Position numbers and translations under genes: made by a program. This document shows positions 32,466 to 41,157 of a DNA stretch of 45,513 nucleotides, in pieces. This stretch comes from Chloroflexota bacterium. GTDB taxonomy: Bacteria; Chloroflexota; Limnocylindria; Limnocylindrales; CSP1-4. The notes beneath the pieces were generated by a model. It had not been told where the DNA came from. It was given only the letters and a program-made list of their open reading frames with translations, and ran no database searches. Where the stretch lies: positions 1 to 45,513 of the forward strand of contig JACPOU010000028.1 of assembly GCA_016191345.1 (NCBI GenBank), read 5' to 3'. Position 1 is the stretch's first letter; every line of letters starts with the position of its first letter.

Positions 32466-33812
32466 TCAGGCGGTCCGGGCCGCGCCGGACCGCCGTCCCG
32501 ACGCGGCGTCCCGCTCGGCCGCGCGCAGGATGGCGGCAGCGAGGCGAGCCGGGTCGTGATGGTGGGCGTTGACCGCATCGACCACGTCGTCCGTGACGAG
32601 CCGGGGCACCGGCTGGGCCTTCGGCGGCCAGCGGAGGCTCACGGATTCCGCGGCCCAGTCCGACGGAACGCGGACATCGAAGCGGTCGTTCGCGAGGACC
32701 ACGTCCACCAGGCCGCGAACCGTGTGGCCGAGCAGGGCCTCCACGTGGTCCGCGAGGTCATAGCCGGCCGTCTCCCCGGCCTGCGTCGCCACGTTGCAGA
32801 CGTACATCCGGGTCGCCGAGGAGGCGGCGACGGCGTCGCCGATCCCCGGCACGAGGAGCGCCGGCAGGAGGCTCGTGAACAGCGAGCCCGGGCCGAGGAC
32901 GATGAGGTCCGCGTCCGCGATCGCGGCGAGGGCATCCTCCGAGGCGGCGACGTCCGCGGGCGTGATCCAGACCTTCTCGATGCCGCTCGTCCGCATGACC
33001 TGCGACTGGCCCGAGACCACCACGCCGTTCCGGGTCCGGGCGTGAAGCGTGATCGGCACGCCGGAGACCGGCAGGACCTGGCCGCGGACCGCGAGGACCC
33101 GGTTCATCCGCCGGACCGCCTCCTCGAAGTCGCCGCCCTCGACCACCGTCAAGGCGGCGATGAGGAGGTTGCCGATGGGATGCCCGCCGAGGCCGCCCGG
33201 CTCCGTCTCGACCGGCTGGCCCTCTTGCTTCCGGCCACCCGGAAAGCGGTAGCCGAGGAGGTCGCTCATGAGCGGCTCGGCGTCGGCGAGCGCGGCGATG
33301 CAGTTCCGGATGTCGCCCACGGCCGGGATCCCGAGCTCCTCCCGGAGCGCGCCGGACGAGCCGCCGTCGTCGGCCACGGTCACGATCGCCGTCAGGTTGC
33401 TCGTGTGCTCCTTCATCCCCCGAAGCAGCGCCGAGAGACCGGTCCCGCCGCCGATCGCGACGACCTTGGGGCCGCGGGCGAGGAACCGCTTCTGGTAGAG
33501 GACCTCGACGAGCGGCTGCTCCTCGTCGGCGGCCCGAAGGGGCTCCGTCACCGAGCGCACGACGCGGACGACGCCGAGGAGCACGAGGCCGCCGCCGACG
33601 AGGCCGACGATCAGGCCCCGCAGCGCGTACGGCAGGAACTGGAGCGTGATCAGGTCGACGCCCCGCGCGACCGGGCTGGATGGATCCAGGTCCTGGGTCA
33701 CCTGGCGGATGACGTGGGCCACGGCGAGCGCGAGGAGCAGGAGGCCGAGGAAGACGACGCCGAGCCAGCGCTTGATCCCGATGCCCGGCGTCAGCCAGCG
33801 CCGGAGGTTCAC
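32466..33812 (-). CDS. yvcK: YvcK/CofD-like gluconeogenesis factor with N-terminal membrane domain
   Basis: YvcK proteins bind UDP-GlcNAc-type nucleotide sugars and influence carbon flux and cell-wall synthesis. The 448-residue protein has the nucleotide-binding core with AIGGGTGLSALLRGMK (about 119-134), TVADDGGSSG (145-154) and PVSGVPITLHARTRNG. VLGPGSLFTSLLPALL follows further on. The first 100 residues add two membrane helices (about 16-36 and 62-84), absent from the Bacillus protein. The start overlaps the rapZ stop by 4 bases (ATGA), so the two are coupled. Confidence 0.95.
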   Translation of the reverse strand: MNLRRWLTPGIGIKRWLGVVFLGLLLLALAVAHVIRQVTQDLDPSSPVARGVDLITLQFLPYALRGLIVGLVGGGLVLLGVVRVVRSVTEPLRAADEEQPLVEVLYQKRFLARGPKVVAIGGGTGLSALLRGMKEHTSNLTAIVTVADDGGSSGALREELGIPAVGDIRNCIAALADAEPLMSDLLGYRFPGGRKQEGQPVETEPGGLGGHPIGNLLIAALTVVEGGDFEEAVRRMNRVLAVRGQVLPVSGVPITLHARTRNGVVVSGQSQVMRTSGIEKVWITPADVAASEDALAAIADADLIVLGPGSLFTSLLPALLVPGIGDAVAASSATRMYVCNVATQAGETAGYDLADHVEALLGHTVRGLVDVVLANDRFDVRVPSDWAAESVSLRWPPKAQPVPRLVTDDVVDAVNAHHHDPARLAAAILRAAERDAASGRRSGAARTA

Positions 33813-34678
33813 GGCCGCTCCAGCTCGCGGTGGAAGACCGACACGGGGCCGTGGCCGCGCTCCCGCAGCCAGGCCGCGAGCTCCTCGGCCAGGACGATGG
33901 ACCGGTGCTGACCGCCGGTGCAGCCGATCGCGATCGTGAGCCGGCTCTTGCCCTCCGCGTCGAACGCCGGGATCGAGAACGTGAGCAGCTCCTCGACGAG
34001 CTCCAGGAATCGCGCCGCGGGCGGCTGGGCGAGCACGAAGTCACGGACGGCAGGCGTCAGCCCGGACTGCGGCCGGAGCTCCTCGACGTAATACGGATTC
34101 CGGAGGAACCGGGCGTCGAACATGAGGTCCGCCTCGAGCGGAATCCCGAACTTGAACCCGAAGCTGATGAGCTGGATGGCCATCCGGTCGGGTTCGAGGT
34201 CCCCGATCCGGGCGAACAGCCGCTCCCGGAGCTCACGCAACGCGAGGTCCGAGGTGTCGATGACGACGTCGGCCTCGCGCCGGACGTTGTCGAGGAGGCG
34301 CCGCTCCTCCTCGATGGCGGCCGCGATCCCCCGTCCCTCGCCCAGCGGGTGGCGGTGGCGCGTCTCCGAGAAGCGGCGGATCAGCACCTCGTCGCGGGCC
34401 TCGAGGAAGAACACCTGGGGCCGGATGCCCCGGCCCTCCAGCGCACCGCGCATCGCCCGGTAGGCCGTCTCGGCGTCGCCGGCCCGGACGTCGAGGACGA
34501 TCGCCACCCGGGCATAGCGAACCCGGTCCGTGGTCACGAGGTCGGCGAGGTTCGGCAGCAGCTCGCCGGGCAGGTTGTCGACGACGATGTAGTTGAGGTC
34601 CTCGAAGAGCTTCGCCGCGGCGGTCTTGCCGCCGCCCGAGAGGCCGCTGAGGATGACCACGTGCGACGGTTCCGTCAC
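33809..34678 (-). CDS. rapZ: RapZ/YvcJ-family nucleotide-binding protein
   Basis: RapZ/YvcJ proteins are P-loop proteins; in Escherichia coli RapZ tunes glucosamine-6-phosphate synthesis by binding small RNAs. The 289-residue protein has Walker A GLSGGGKT (12-19), DNLPGELLP (34-42), a Walker B-like VIVLDVR region and the C-terminal domain with ISFGFKFG and GCTGGQHRS. Start GTG 34678. Its start region coincides with a TGA (34675-34677) that would end tatC if the tatC frame were corrected by one base. Confidence 0.95.
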   Translation of the reverse strand: MTEPSHVVILSGLSGGGKTAAAKLFEDLNYIVVDNLPGELLPNLADLVTTDRVRYARVAIVLDVRAGDAETAYRAMRGALEGRGIRPQVFFLEARDEVLIRRFSETRHRHPLGEGRGIAAAIEEERRLLDNVRREADVVIDTSDLALRELRERLFARIGDLEPDRMAIQLISFGFKFGIPLEADLMFDARFLRNPYYVEELRPQSGLTPAVRDFVLAQPPAARFLELVEELLTFSIPAFDAEGKSRLTIAIGCTGGQHRSIVLAEELAAWLRERGHGPVSVFHRELERP

Positions 34679-35579
34679 GGGTCCGGCGGCGGCGGGACCG
34701 GCGGCGGCGGGACCGGATCACGGTGCCCTCGAAGAGAACGTAGAGGGTCAGACCCAGGATGGTCGGGCTGACGAGGTCCCCGCCCGGGGTCGCCGCCGCG
34801 GCGAAGACGGCGATGCCGAGAACGATCATCCGGCGCGAGCGGCGGAGGCGCTCCGAGGTCACGATCCCGACCCGCGAGAGGCCCACCAGCAGGATCGGGA
34901 ACTCCATGAGCAGCCCGAAGGCGAGGAACATCGTGCTCACGAAGTCGAAGTACTCGCGGGCGGTGAGGAGCGCCTGGAGGTCCGGCGTCTGGAAGCTGAG
35001 GAGGAACGCGGCCGCGAACGGCAGGACCACGTAGGCGATCGACACGCCGAGCGTGAAGAAGAGCAGCGCCGCGGGGATCCAGGGAAGGATCGAGCGCCGC
35101 TCCGTCTGGGTCAGGCCCGGCGCGATGAATCGCCAGACGTGCCACAGCAGGACCGGCATGGCGAGGATGACGCCGACGACGATCGCGATCCGGATGCGGA
35201 TCGCGAAGGGATCCCCGATCGAGGTGAACACGAGGGGCTGGTTGCCGGGCAGGGGCGAGCGCAGGAACGAGATGATCGGATCGCCGGCCGCGAACCCGAC
35301 GAGCGCGCCGAGGACGACCGCCCCGAGCGACCACATGATCCGGCCGCGGAGCTCGGACAGGTGGTCCACCAGCGACATCACCGCGCTCGGCTCGTCGCCG
35401 GCGGGCGAGGCAGCGGGCGGCAAGCCCGGCGGCGGCGCGGGCGGCTCGTCCACGGGCACGAGCGGGGCCGGCGCCGCCGGCGGGTCGGGCGGCTCTGCCC
35501 CGGCGCTCATGCGGGCGGAGCGCTGCCCGATCGTCGGGGCGCGATCGACCGATGGGTCGTGGGACGGGTCGTCGGTCAT
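34675..35579 (-). CDS. tatC: Sec-independent translocase TatC, apparent 3' frameshift
   Basis: TatC is the substrate-receptor subunit of the twin-arginine translocase. A Pro/Ala-rich N-terminal extension (about 1-67) precedes the canonical start of the domain, MSLVDHLSELRGR. Six helices follow, with FIAPGLTQTER and the conserved TATP-type turn AATPGGDL. The literal frame does not stop after helix six: it runs Arg-rich (SRRRRSRRRR) through rapZ to 34233. One extra base in the GGG run at 34726-34728 would give HRDPVPPPPVPPPPDP and a TGA at 34675-34677, making a GTGA overlap with rapZ. I give the corrected end. Start ATG 35579; ATG 35510 or 35378 are alternatives. Confidence 0.85.
34683..34712. 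repeat. 15-bp tandem duplication at the tatC-rapZ junction
   Basis: Two identical copies of ccggcggcggcggga (34683-34697 and 34698-34712). In the shifted frame on the minus strand they encode two VPPPP units; in the literal tatC frame they encode Arg-rich units. A simple GC repeat such as this is prone to sequencing and replication slippage. Confidence 0.9.
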
Positions 35580-35639
35580 GCGGTCAGGGCCCGCCGGCGA
35601 TCATCGGGCGCGGCGGCGGCTCCGGCGCCGATCGGCCGG

Positions 35640-35915
35640 TCAGGACGCCGGCGCGTCCGGATCAGTTGGCGCGGCCGCGGCGGCCGGCACGACCGGCGGC
35701 GCGGGGGCGACCGGGGCGCTCGGCGGCGGGGCATCGACAGCCGGCCTGGCCGGCTCCAGGCTCGCGGCCTCCTTGACATCGCTCGCGGCCTTGCGGAACT
35801 CGCGGATGCTCTTGCCGAGCGCGGAACCGACCTCGGGCAGCTTGCCCGGCCCGAGGACGAGGAGGGCGATCACGAGCAGGACGATGAGCTCGGGGCCCTG
35901 GATGTTGAACGGCAT
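35640..35915 (-). CDS. tatA: Sec-independent translocase TatA
   Basis: TatA oligomerises to form the pore or membrane-thinning element of the twin-arginine translocase. The 91-residue protein has one N-terminal helix (about 8-21), the hinge LGPGKLPEVGSALGKSIREF and an amphipathic helix. A Pro/Ala-rich tail (about 55-91) completes it. The usual FGP hinge is LGP. It lies 60 bases upstream of tatC in the same operon; no tatB is present, as expected in a minimal two-component Tat system. Confidence 0.95.
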   Translation of the reverse strand: MPFNIQGPELIVLLVIALLVLGPGKLPEVGSALGKSIREFRKAASDVKEAASLEPARPAVDAPPPSAPVAPAPPVVPAAAAAPTDPDAPAS

Positions 35916-35944
35916 CGGGTCGAAGACCTCGTGGGGCGGACGGA

Positions 35945-35960
35945 CCGCCGTGAACGGCGG
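35945..35960 (-). terminator. Possible hairpin between pyrF and tatA
   Basis: On the minus strand, CCGCCG ttca CGGCGG begins immediately after the pyrF stop at 35961. A 6-bp GC stem and tetraloop without a T tract. A TAGGCT hexamer (35962-35967) overlapping the end of pyrF could be the tatA -10. Confidence 0.3.
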
Positions 35961-36836
35961 CTAGCCTATCACAGGGAGTCGGTTCGCCCAGGCTCGAGCG
36001 GCCTCCGCGAGCCGTGATTCGAGGTCGCCGGCGAGGCTCCCGCCCGGGGCGGTCGCGGCGCCCGCGATCCCGCGCGAGACGTTGACGAGGAGCCCGCCGC
36101 CCGGCCGTCGAGCGGCCGCTCCCGCGGTTGCCCGGCCGTCGCCAAGAACCGGCGCCACCTCCCCACCCTGCGCCCCCACGCCCGGGACGAGGAACCCGAG
36201 GGCCGGGGCGATGGTCCGGATGGCCGCCAGCTCCGCCGGGGCGGTGGCGCCGACCACGAGCCCGACCGTCTCCCCCGGACCCCAGCCCGCCGCATGACGG
36301 GCGACGCGGGCCCAGAGCGGCTCCTCCGGAGCTCCGCCGGCCGGGTCCGCGGCGACGACGAGGCGCTGGAGCTCCCCGGCCCCGGGATTCGAGGTTCGGC
36401 AGAGCACGTACGCGTAGCGATCGAGGCGCTCGAGCAGCGGCGCGACCGCCTCGCTGCCAAGGTACGGGTTCACGGTCACCGCGTCCGCCCCGAGGGCGTC
36501 GAAGAGCGCCACGGCCTGGCGGGCCGCGGTGCTCCCGATGTCCCCGCGCTTCGCGTCGGCCACGACCGGGATGTCCGCGGGGATCGCGGCGCGGATCCGC
36601 TCGAGGGCGGCGATCCCTTCACTCCCGAACGCCTCGAAGAAGGCGAGGTTGGGCTTGACCGCCGCGGCGAACGGCGCCGCCACGTCGACGAGCAGGCGGG
36701 CGAAGCGTTCGATCCCGGCGATGTCCCTCGAGAACCCGTCCGGGAGCGTCCCGGGCTCCGGGTCGATGCCGAGGCAGAGCACGGTGCCCGCGGCCGCGCT
36801 CCGGACGGCCAGCCGTTCGAGATAGCTCGCGGTCAC
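35961..36836 (-). CDS. pyrF: Orotidine 5'-phosphate decarboxylase, type 2
   Basis: PyrF converts OMP to UMP, the last step of de novo pyrimidine synthesis. The 291-residue length is that of the type 2 (mycobacterial-like) form. The charge network is visible: K61 in AAVKPNLAFFE, and D94, K96 and D99 in VADAKRGDIGSTA. PYLGSEAVAPLL and FLVPGVGAQGGE follow. Start GTG 36836 overlaps the stop of the TolB-like gene as GTGA. It ends the recJ-TolB-like-pyrF group. Confidence 0.95.
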   Translation of the reverse strand: MTASYLERLAVRSAAAGTVLCLGIDPEPGTLPDGFSRDIAGIERFARLLVDVAAPFAAAVKPNLAFFEAFGSEGIAALERIRAAIPADIPVVADAKRGDIGSTAARQAVALFDALGADAVTVNPYLGSEAVAPLLERLDRYAYVLCRTSNPGAGELQRLVVAADPAGGAPEEPLWARVARHAAGWGPGETVGLVVGATAPAELAAIRTIAPALGFLVPGVGAQGGEVAPVLGDGRATAGAAARRPGGGLLVNVSRGIAGAATAPGGSLAGDLESRLAEAARAWANRLPVIG

Positions 36837-38056
36837 GGGGCGGCCGTCGCGCTCGGCGCCGGCGTGCTGGTCGCGGTCGGCGCGGCGGTCGGCGTGGGCG
36901 CCGGCGTCGGGATGAGCCCCGGCTCCACCCACCAGTCGGGCCGCGATTCCGCGTCGAGGCCGGCGGCGATGGTGAGCTCGATGCGGTCGCCCTTCGGGAC
37001 CGGCGTCCCGGTGCGATCCAGCGGCGCCAGCCAGAGGTCGCTGACCCCGCGATCGATCGATAGGTAGGCGATGGCGTCGCCGATCGGCGACCAGACCGGC
37101 GAGAAGCTCCGCTGGTCGTTGGTGAGGCGAAGGAGCTCGGAGCCCCGGCCGTCGAGGATCACCACGTCCGTGCCGAAGGGGGTCGTCCGCGTCGCCGCGA
37201 TGTAGCGGCCGTCCGGCGACCAGCGCGGCGACGTGTAGCCGGGTCCGGTGAGCGTCGAAGACTTGCCCGTGGTCGTGTCCAGGCGAACGATGACCGCGGC
37301 CCCGCGGGAGCCGTCCCGGCCGTTCCTGACATAGAGGATGTAGCGGCCGTCCGGCGACCAGGCGGGATCCTGGTGACCCAGGAGTTCCGTTTCGGGCGCC
37401 TTGAGATCCGTCAGCTGGAGGGTCGCGAGGTCGAGGACCTGGAGGACAACGTCCTTCTTCGTCGGATCCGGCCCGTCGCTGATGACCAGCGCCTTCGTCC
37501 CGTCGGGCGAGATCGTGGGCTGGCGGAGGAAGTACGACCACGTGTACGCCCCGGAGGTGACCCTCCCGGTGAGGAGGGGCTCGGGAGGCGCGGATCCGTC
37601 CGCCTTGATCCGCATGAGGGTCGGCGTCAGGAGGCGGAACCGGCGGGCGAGGCCGCTGATCCGCCAGCGACCGGCTTCCGGCGTCGATCGGATGTAGTAG
37701 ACCCACGTCCCGTCTGGCGAGAAGGCGGGCATGGAATCGCGGCCGTCGCTCGTCAGCTGGCGTGCCGCATTCCCGCGCTGGACCCAGATGTTCCCGGCCT
37801 TGGCGTAGAGCAGCGTGCCCGGCACGTCGGCGCGGGGATCGACGATGACGACGTTGCTCGGCGTCGGCGTGCGAACCGGGCCGCCCGGCCCACCGGATCC
37901 GCCCGGCCCTGGTCCGCCGATCGGCAGCTGGCCCGACAGGAGGCCGAGGCTCACGACGGCGACGATCGCGAGCCCGATGATCGAGAGCGCCGGCCCGACC
38001 GCCCCGGAGGCCAGGAGCTCGGATGCCGTTGGCGTGCCGCGCCGCCGCGCCGTCAC
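36833..38056 (-). CDS. PD40/TolB-like beta-propeller protein, membrane-anchored
   Basis: The 407-residue protein starts with a short basic region and one membrane helix (about 20-38) as signal or anchor. A Gly/Pro/Thr linker is followed by repeated PD40-type blades with the SPDG motif (SMPAFSPDGTWVYYI, PTISPDGTKALVI, PAWSPDGRYILYV, PRWSPDGRYIAA and PVWSPIGDAIAYL). The C-terminal tail is Pro/Thr/Ala-rich (IPTPAPTPTAAP and on). Such propellers bind proteins or glycans outside the cell; no specific partner is evident. Start GTG 38056 overlaps the recJ stop as GTGA. Confidence 0.85.
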   Translation of the reverse strand: MTARRRGTPTASELLASGAVGPALSIIGLAIVAVVSLGLLSGQLPIGGPGPGGSGGPGGPVRTPTPSNVVIVDPRADVPGTLLYAKAGNIWVQRGNAARQLTSDGRDSMPAFSPDGTWVYYIRSTPEAGRWRISGLARRFRLLTPTLMRIKADGSAPPEPLLTGRVTSGAYTWSYFLRQPTISPDGTKALVISDGPDPTKKDVVLQVLDLATLQLTDLKAPETELLGHQDPAWSPDGRYILYVRNGRDGSRGAAVIVRLDTTTGKSSTLTGPGYTSPRWSPDGRYIAATRTTPFGTDVVILDGRGSELLRLTNDQRSFSPVWSPIGDAIAYLSIDRGVSDLWLAPLDRTGTPVPKGDRIELTIAAGLDAESRPDWWVEPGLIPTPAPTPTAAPTATSTPAPSATAAP

Positions 38057-39840
38057 GTCCCGGCTCCCGCGGCAGCCACGGGTGGGGCGGCAGCAGCAGC
38101 CAGGCCCGGCCCAACGGCCACGAGGCCGCCGCCGAGGATGGCCCGGGCCTCGGGGTACGAACCGGACGGCGCTGCGTCGCGGATCTCGAGCTGGAGCGAT
38201 TCGATGCCGCCGAACCGCCGGCTCACCAGCCGCGCGACGACGTCCACCCGGTCGCCGGCCGTCACGAGCCCGGCCAGCTCCGGCCAGCCGAACGCGATCC
38301 CGTCGAGGACGTCCAGCCGCCGCTTCAGGACGAGCTGGGAGTGGCCGCCCGTGGCCTCGCGGGCCCGCATGACCGTGAGGCCGAGGACCGCGACGAGCGG
38401 CTCCGGGTTGCCCGTCCCGCACGGCGCGAGGCGGGCGAGATCCGCGAAGAGGCAGTAGTCCACGTCCGCGGCCGGGAGCGCGAGGTCGAGGCTGAGGGTC
38501 GGGCGCGGGTCCGGAGCCGGGCCGGCCACGATGATCGCGAGCAACCGCTGCCGGAGGGCGTCCCAGTGCTCCGCGGCGACCTCGAACCCGGCGGCGCCGG
38601 CGTGTCCGCCGTGCCGGATGAGCAGGTCGTCGCAGGCCGCGAGCGCGTCGGCGAGGTGGATCGTGCCGTCGCCGCGGCACGACGCGCGCACGGCGTCCCC
38701 GAGCTCCGCTCCGATGATGGCGGGCCGTCCCAGCTCCTCCGCGAGGCGTCCCGCAACGAGGCCGATGATCCCGACCGGCCATGGGCCGCGGATCATCGTG
38801 GCCGGGGCGTCGGCGAGGACGTCCGGCGCGGTCCGTGCCTCTGCGAGGACGCCCTTCATCAGGTCGCGCCGGCCGGTGTTCGCGGCCTCGAGGGTCGCCG
38901 CATAGCCCTCCGCCTCGGCGGTGTCCGCCGCGAGGAGCAGGTGCGCGGCGTCGATCGCCTCTCCCATCCGGCCCGCCGCGTTCAGGCGCGGCGCGAGCGC
39001 GAAGCCGATCGTCTCGACATCGACCGCGGCGGCCGTGACATTCGCCCGGGCAAGCAGCGCCGCGATCCCCGGCCGGGGGTTGCCTCGCAGCAGCGCCAGC
39101 CCCAGGCGGACGATCAGCCGGTTCTCGCCGAGGATCGGGGCGACGTCGGCGACCGTCCCGATCGCCGCGAGGTCTGCGAATTCCAGGGCGCCCTCGTCAC
39201 CGAGGAGCAGCCGGGCGACCGTGAACGCGATCCCGGCCCCGGACAGGCGATCGTCCGGATAGGCGCTGTCGGGGCGGTGGGCGTTGACGATGGCCGCGGC
39301 GGCCGGCAGGACCGCCGGCACGCGATGGTGGTCCGTGACGATGACGTCGATTCCCCGGTCGGCCGCGGCCGCGACCTCGGCGACGCTCGTCGTCCCCGTG
39401 TCGACCGTGATGATGACCCCGGCGCCCTCGCGGACGGCGGCCTCGACGGCCGCCATCGACAGGCCGTGGCCCTCGTCCAGGCGTGAGGGGACGTACGGGA
39501 TGACCGTCACGCCGAACGCCCGAAGGGCGAGCGTCAGGATCGCGAGGCCGGTGATCCCGTCGGCATCGAAGTCGCCGAAGACGAGGACGCGCTCCCCGCG
39601 GTCGCGCGCCGCGGTCACGCGTGCCAGGAGCCGGTCCGCGTCGGGCAGGAGCCGCGGATCGTGGAGCCCGTCGCGCGGCTCCCCGACATAGGCCGCGAGC
39701 TCGTCCACGGAGGCGATCCCCCGCCGGGCCAGGAGCTCGACCACGCGGGACGTCAGGCCCAGCCGCGTGCCGGTTTCAAGGAGGGCCGGATCCGCCGGGA
39801 CGGTGGTCGGGAAGAGCCAGCGGGCCCGCGGCTGCAGCAC
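38053..39840 (-). CDS. recJ: Single-stranded-DNA-specific exonuclease RecJ
   Basis: RecJ degrades single-stranded DNA 5'-3' in recombination and repair. The 595-residue protein has DHH-phosphoesterase motifs: GDFDADG (89-95, metal ligands D90, D92 and D94), VDTGTTS, TDHH (169-172) and the LSGAGIAFTVARLL block. The DHHA1 region with RHGGHAGAAGF and a C-terminal OB-like domain follow. The start is GTG 39840; a CATCCT hexamer lies 6 bases upstream, weakly suggesting a leaderless message. It is 45 bases past the secF stop. Confidence 0.95.
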   Translation of the reverse strand: MLQPRARWLFPTTVPADPALLETGTRLGLTSRVVELLARRGIASVDELAAYVGEPRDGLHDPRLLPDADRLLARVTAARDRGERVLVFGDFDADGITGLAILTLALRAFGVTVIPYVPSRLDEGHGLSMAAVEAAVREGAGVIITVDTGTTSVAEVAAAADRGIDVIVTDHHRVPAVLPAAAAIVNAHRPDSAYPDDRLSGAGIAFTVARLLLGDEGALEFADLAAIGTVADVAPILGENRLIVRLGLALLRGNPRPGIAALLARANVTAAAVDVETIGFALAPRLNAAGRMGEAIDAAHLLLAADTAEAEGYAATLEAANTGRRDLMKGVLAEARTAPDVLADAPATMIRGPWPVGIIGLVAGRLAEELGRPAIIGAELGDAVRASCRGDGTIHLADALAACDDLLIRHGGHAGAAGFEVAAEHWDALRQRLLAIIVAGPAPDPRPTLSLDLALPAADVDYCLFADLARLAPCGTGNPEPLVAVLGLTVMRAREATGGHSQLVLKRRLDVLDGIAFGWPELAGLVTAGDRVDVVARLVSRRFGGIESLQLEIRDAAPSGSYPEARAILGGGLVAVGPGLAAAAAPPVAAAGAGT

Positions 39841-39885
39841 GGGCTCAGGATGCCACGGCCGGCTGCACCGGCGCTTTGATGCGGC

Positions 39886-41157
39886 TTACGCGGAGGCGCG
39901 GCGCGGGGCCCGGGGCCCGGCCGCGCGGCCCTTCTGCCGGTCCTCCGACTCCTGCCACACGACGAGCAGCGGGCTCGCGTTGAAGATCGAGGAGTACGTG
40001 CCGGAGATGATCCCGATGAGGAGGGCGAGGACGAACTCCTCGGTCGCGGAGCCGCCGAAGAGCAGCAGCGCCGTGAGCGTCAGGACGACCGTGAAGCTCG
40101 TCGTGACCGACCGGCCGAACGTCTGCAGGAGGGAATGGTTGACGATCTCGGCGAAGGGCTCGCCGGCATGGCGGACGCGGTTCTCGCGAACGCGGTCGAA
40201 GACGACGATCGTGTCGTGGACGCTGAAGCCGATGACGGTGAGCATCGCCGTGACGAACAGGCCGTCGATCTCGACGCCGAAGAGCGTGCCGAGGATCGCG
40301 AAGAAGCCGAGGACCACGATGACGTCGTGGACGAGGGCGACGAGCGCCGTCACCCCGAACTTCACGTCCCGGAAGCGGAGCGTGATCCATCCGAGGATGC
40401 CGAGGCTCCCGACGAGGATCAGGAGGATCGCCTGGTTGATGAGGTCACTGCTGACGACCGCGCCGATCGAGCTGAGCGAGGCCTGTTCCGAGATCGGCCC
40501 CAGGGCCTCCTGGAGGGCGGTCGCGATGCGCCCGATCTCGCCGTCCGTGGGGACCTGGGTATTGGAACCGGGGATCGGCGTCGGGGCGGGCGAACCCGAT
40601 GGCGCCGCCGAGCCGCTGGGCGCCGCCGAGCCGCTGGGCGCCGCCGAGCCGCTGGGTGCCGGCGTGGCCGAGGCGCTCGGGACGGGGCTGGCGCTCGGTG
40701 CCGCCGTGGCGGTGGGAGCGGGACTCGGTGATGGCGAGGCAGCGGGTGAGGCGCTCGGGCCCGGGGTCGCGGGCGGCGCCGGGGTGGCCGTGGGGCCGGG
40801 GGTCACGGTGGGTGCCGGCGTCGGCGTCGCCGGGACGGTGGGAACGGGCGTCGCCGTCGGCTCCGGCTGGCGAAGGTCGAGCTTCGAGAGGCGGATGTCG
40901 AAGAAGCCCTTGCCGGTCCGGGTGACCCTCGCGTCCGCCTGGTCCAGCTTCGCGAGCTCGGCGCGGACGTCCGCGGCGGTCACGGCCGGGTCGGCGAACT
41001 TGATCGACCAGGTGGTCCCGCCGGTGTAGTCGATCGAGAACTTGAGGCCGGCCTTGCCGCCCGAGATCGGGGTCAGGAGGATGAAGATCAGGCCCGGGAT
41101 CGTGATGAGCAGCGAGAAGGCGAAGAACCAGCGCCGCTTGCCGATGACGTCAAACAC
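39886..41157 (-). CDS. secF: Protein translocase subunit SecF with a mucin-like insertion
   Basis: SecF works with SecD to pull translocating proteins outward using the proton gradient. The 423-residue protein has the first helix (about 11-29), the DYTGGTTW segment and a shortened periplasmic region. Residues about 98-200 are almost pure Pro, Thr, Ser, Ala and Gly, including three exact GSAAPS repeats. The typical five-helix C-terminal half follows with VALVHDVIVVLGFF, FSVHDTIVVFDRVREN and LTALLLFGG. Start GTG 41157 overlaps the secD stop by 8 bases. The insertion is unusual for SecF, where this loop normally carries a folded P1 domain. Confidence 0.93.
   Translation of the reverse strand: MFDVIGKRRWFFAFSLLITIPGLIFILLTPISGGKAGLKFSIDYTGGTTWSIKFADPAVTAADVRAELAKLDQADARVTRTGKGFFDIRLSKLDLRQPEPTATPVPTVPATPTPAPTVTPGPTATPAPPATPGPSASPAASPSPSPAPTATAAPSASPVPSASATPAPSGSAAPSGSAAPSGSAAPSGSPAPTPIPGSNTQVPTDGEIGRIATALQEALGPISEQASLSSIGAVVSSDLINQAILLILVGSLGILGWITLRFRDVKFGVTALVALVHDVIVVLGFFAILGTLFGVEIDGLFVTAMLTVIGFSVHDTIVVFDRVRENRVRHAGEPFAEIVNHSLLQTFGRSVTTSFTVVLTLTALLLFGGSATEEFVLALLIGIISGTYSSIFNASPLLVVWQESEDRQKGRAAGPRAPRRASA
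40601..40654. repeat. 18-bp tandem repeat within secF (three exact copies)
   Basis: ggcgccgccgagccgctg occurs at 40601, 40619 and 40637 without change, with partial copies on both sides. It encodes the GSAAPS units on the minus strand. The exact DNA identity indicates recent slippage or expansion. Confidence 0.9.

Noticed and set aside
34233-34674. Arg/Pro-rich extension of TatC through rapZ as a real overprinted domain
   Set aside because: The tail has shadow composition, and a one-base correction gives a natural proline tail and a GTGA junction. Kept only as a question in findings.
35961-38114. Single 717-codon fusion of a Pro/Arg-rich region and PyrF
   Set aside because: The N-terminal part is the PD40 gene in another frame; the GTG at 36836 with GTGA overlap is the true pyrF start.
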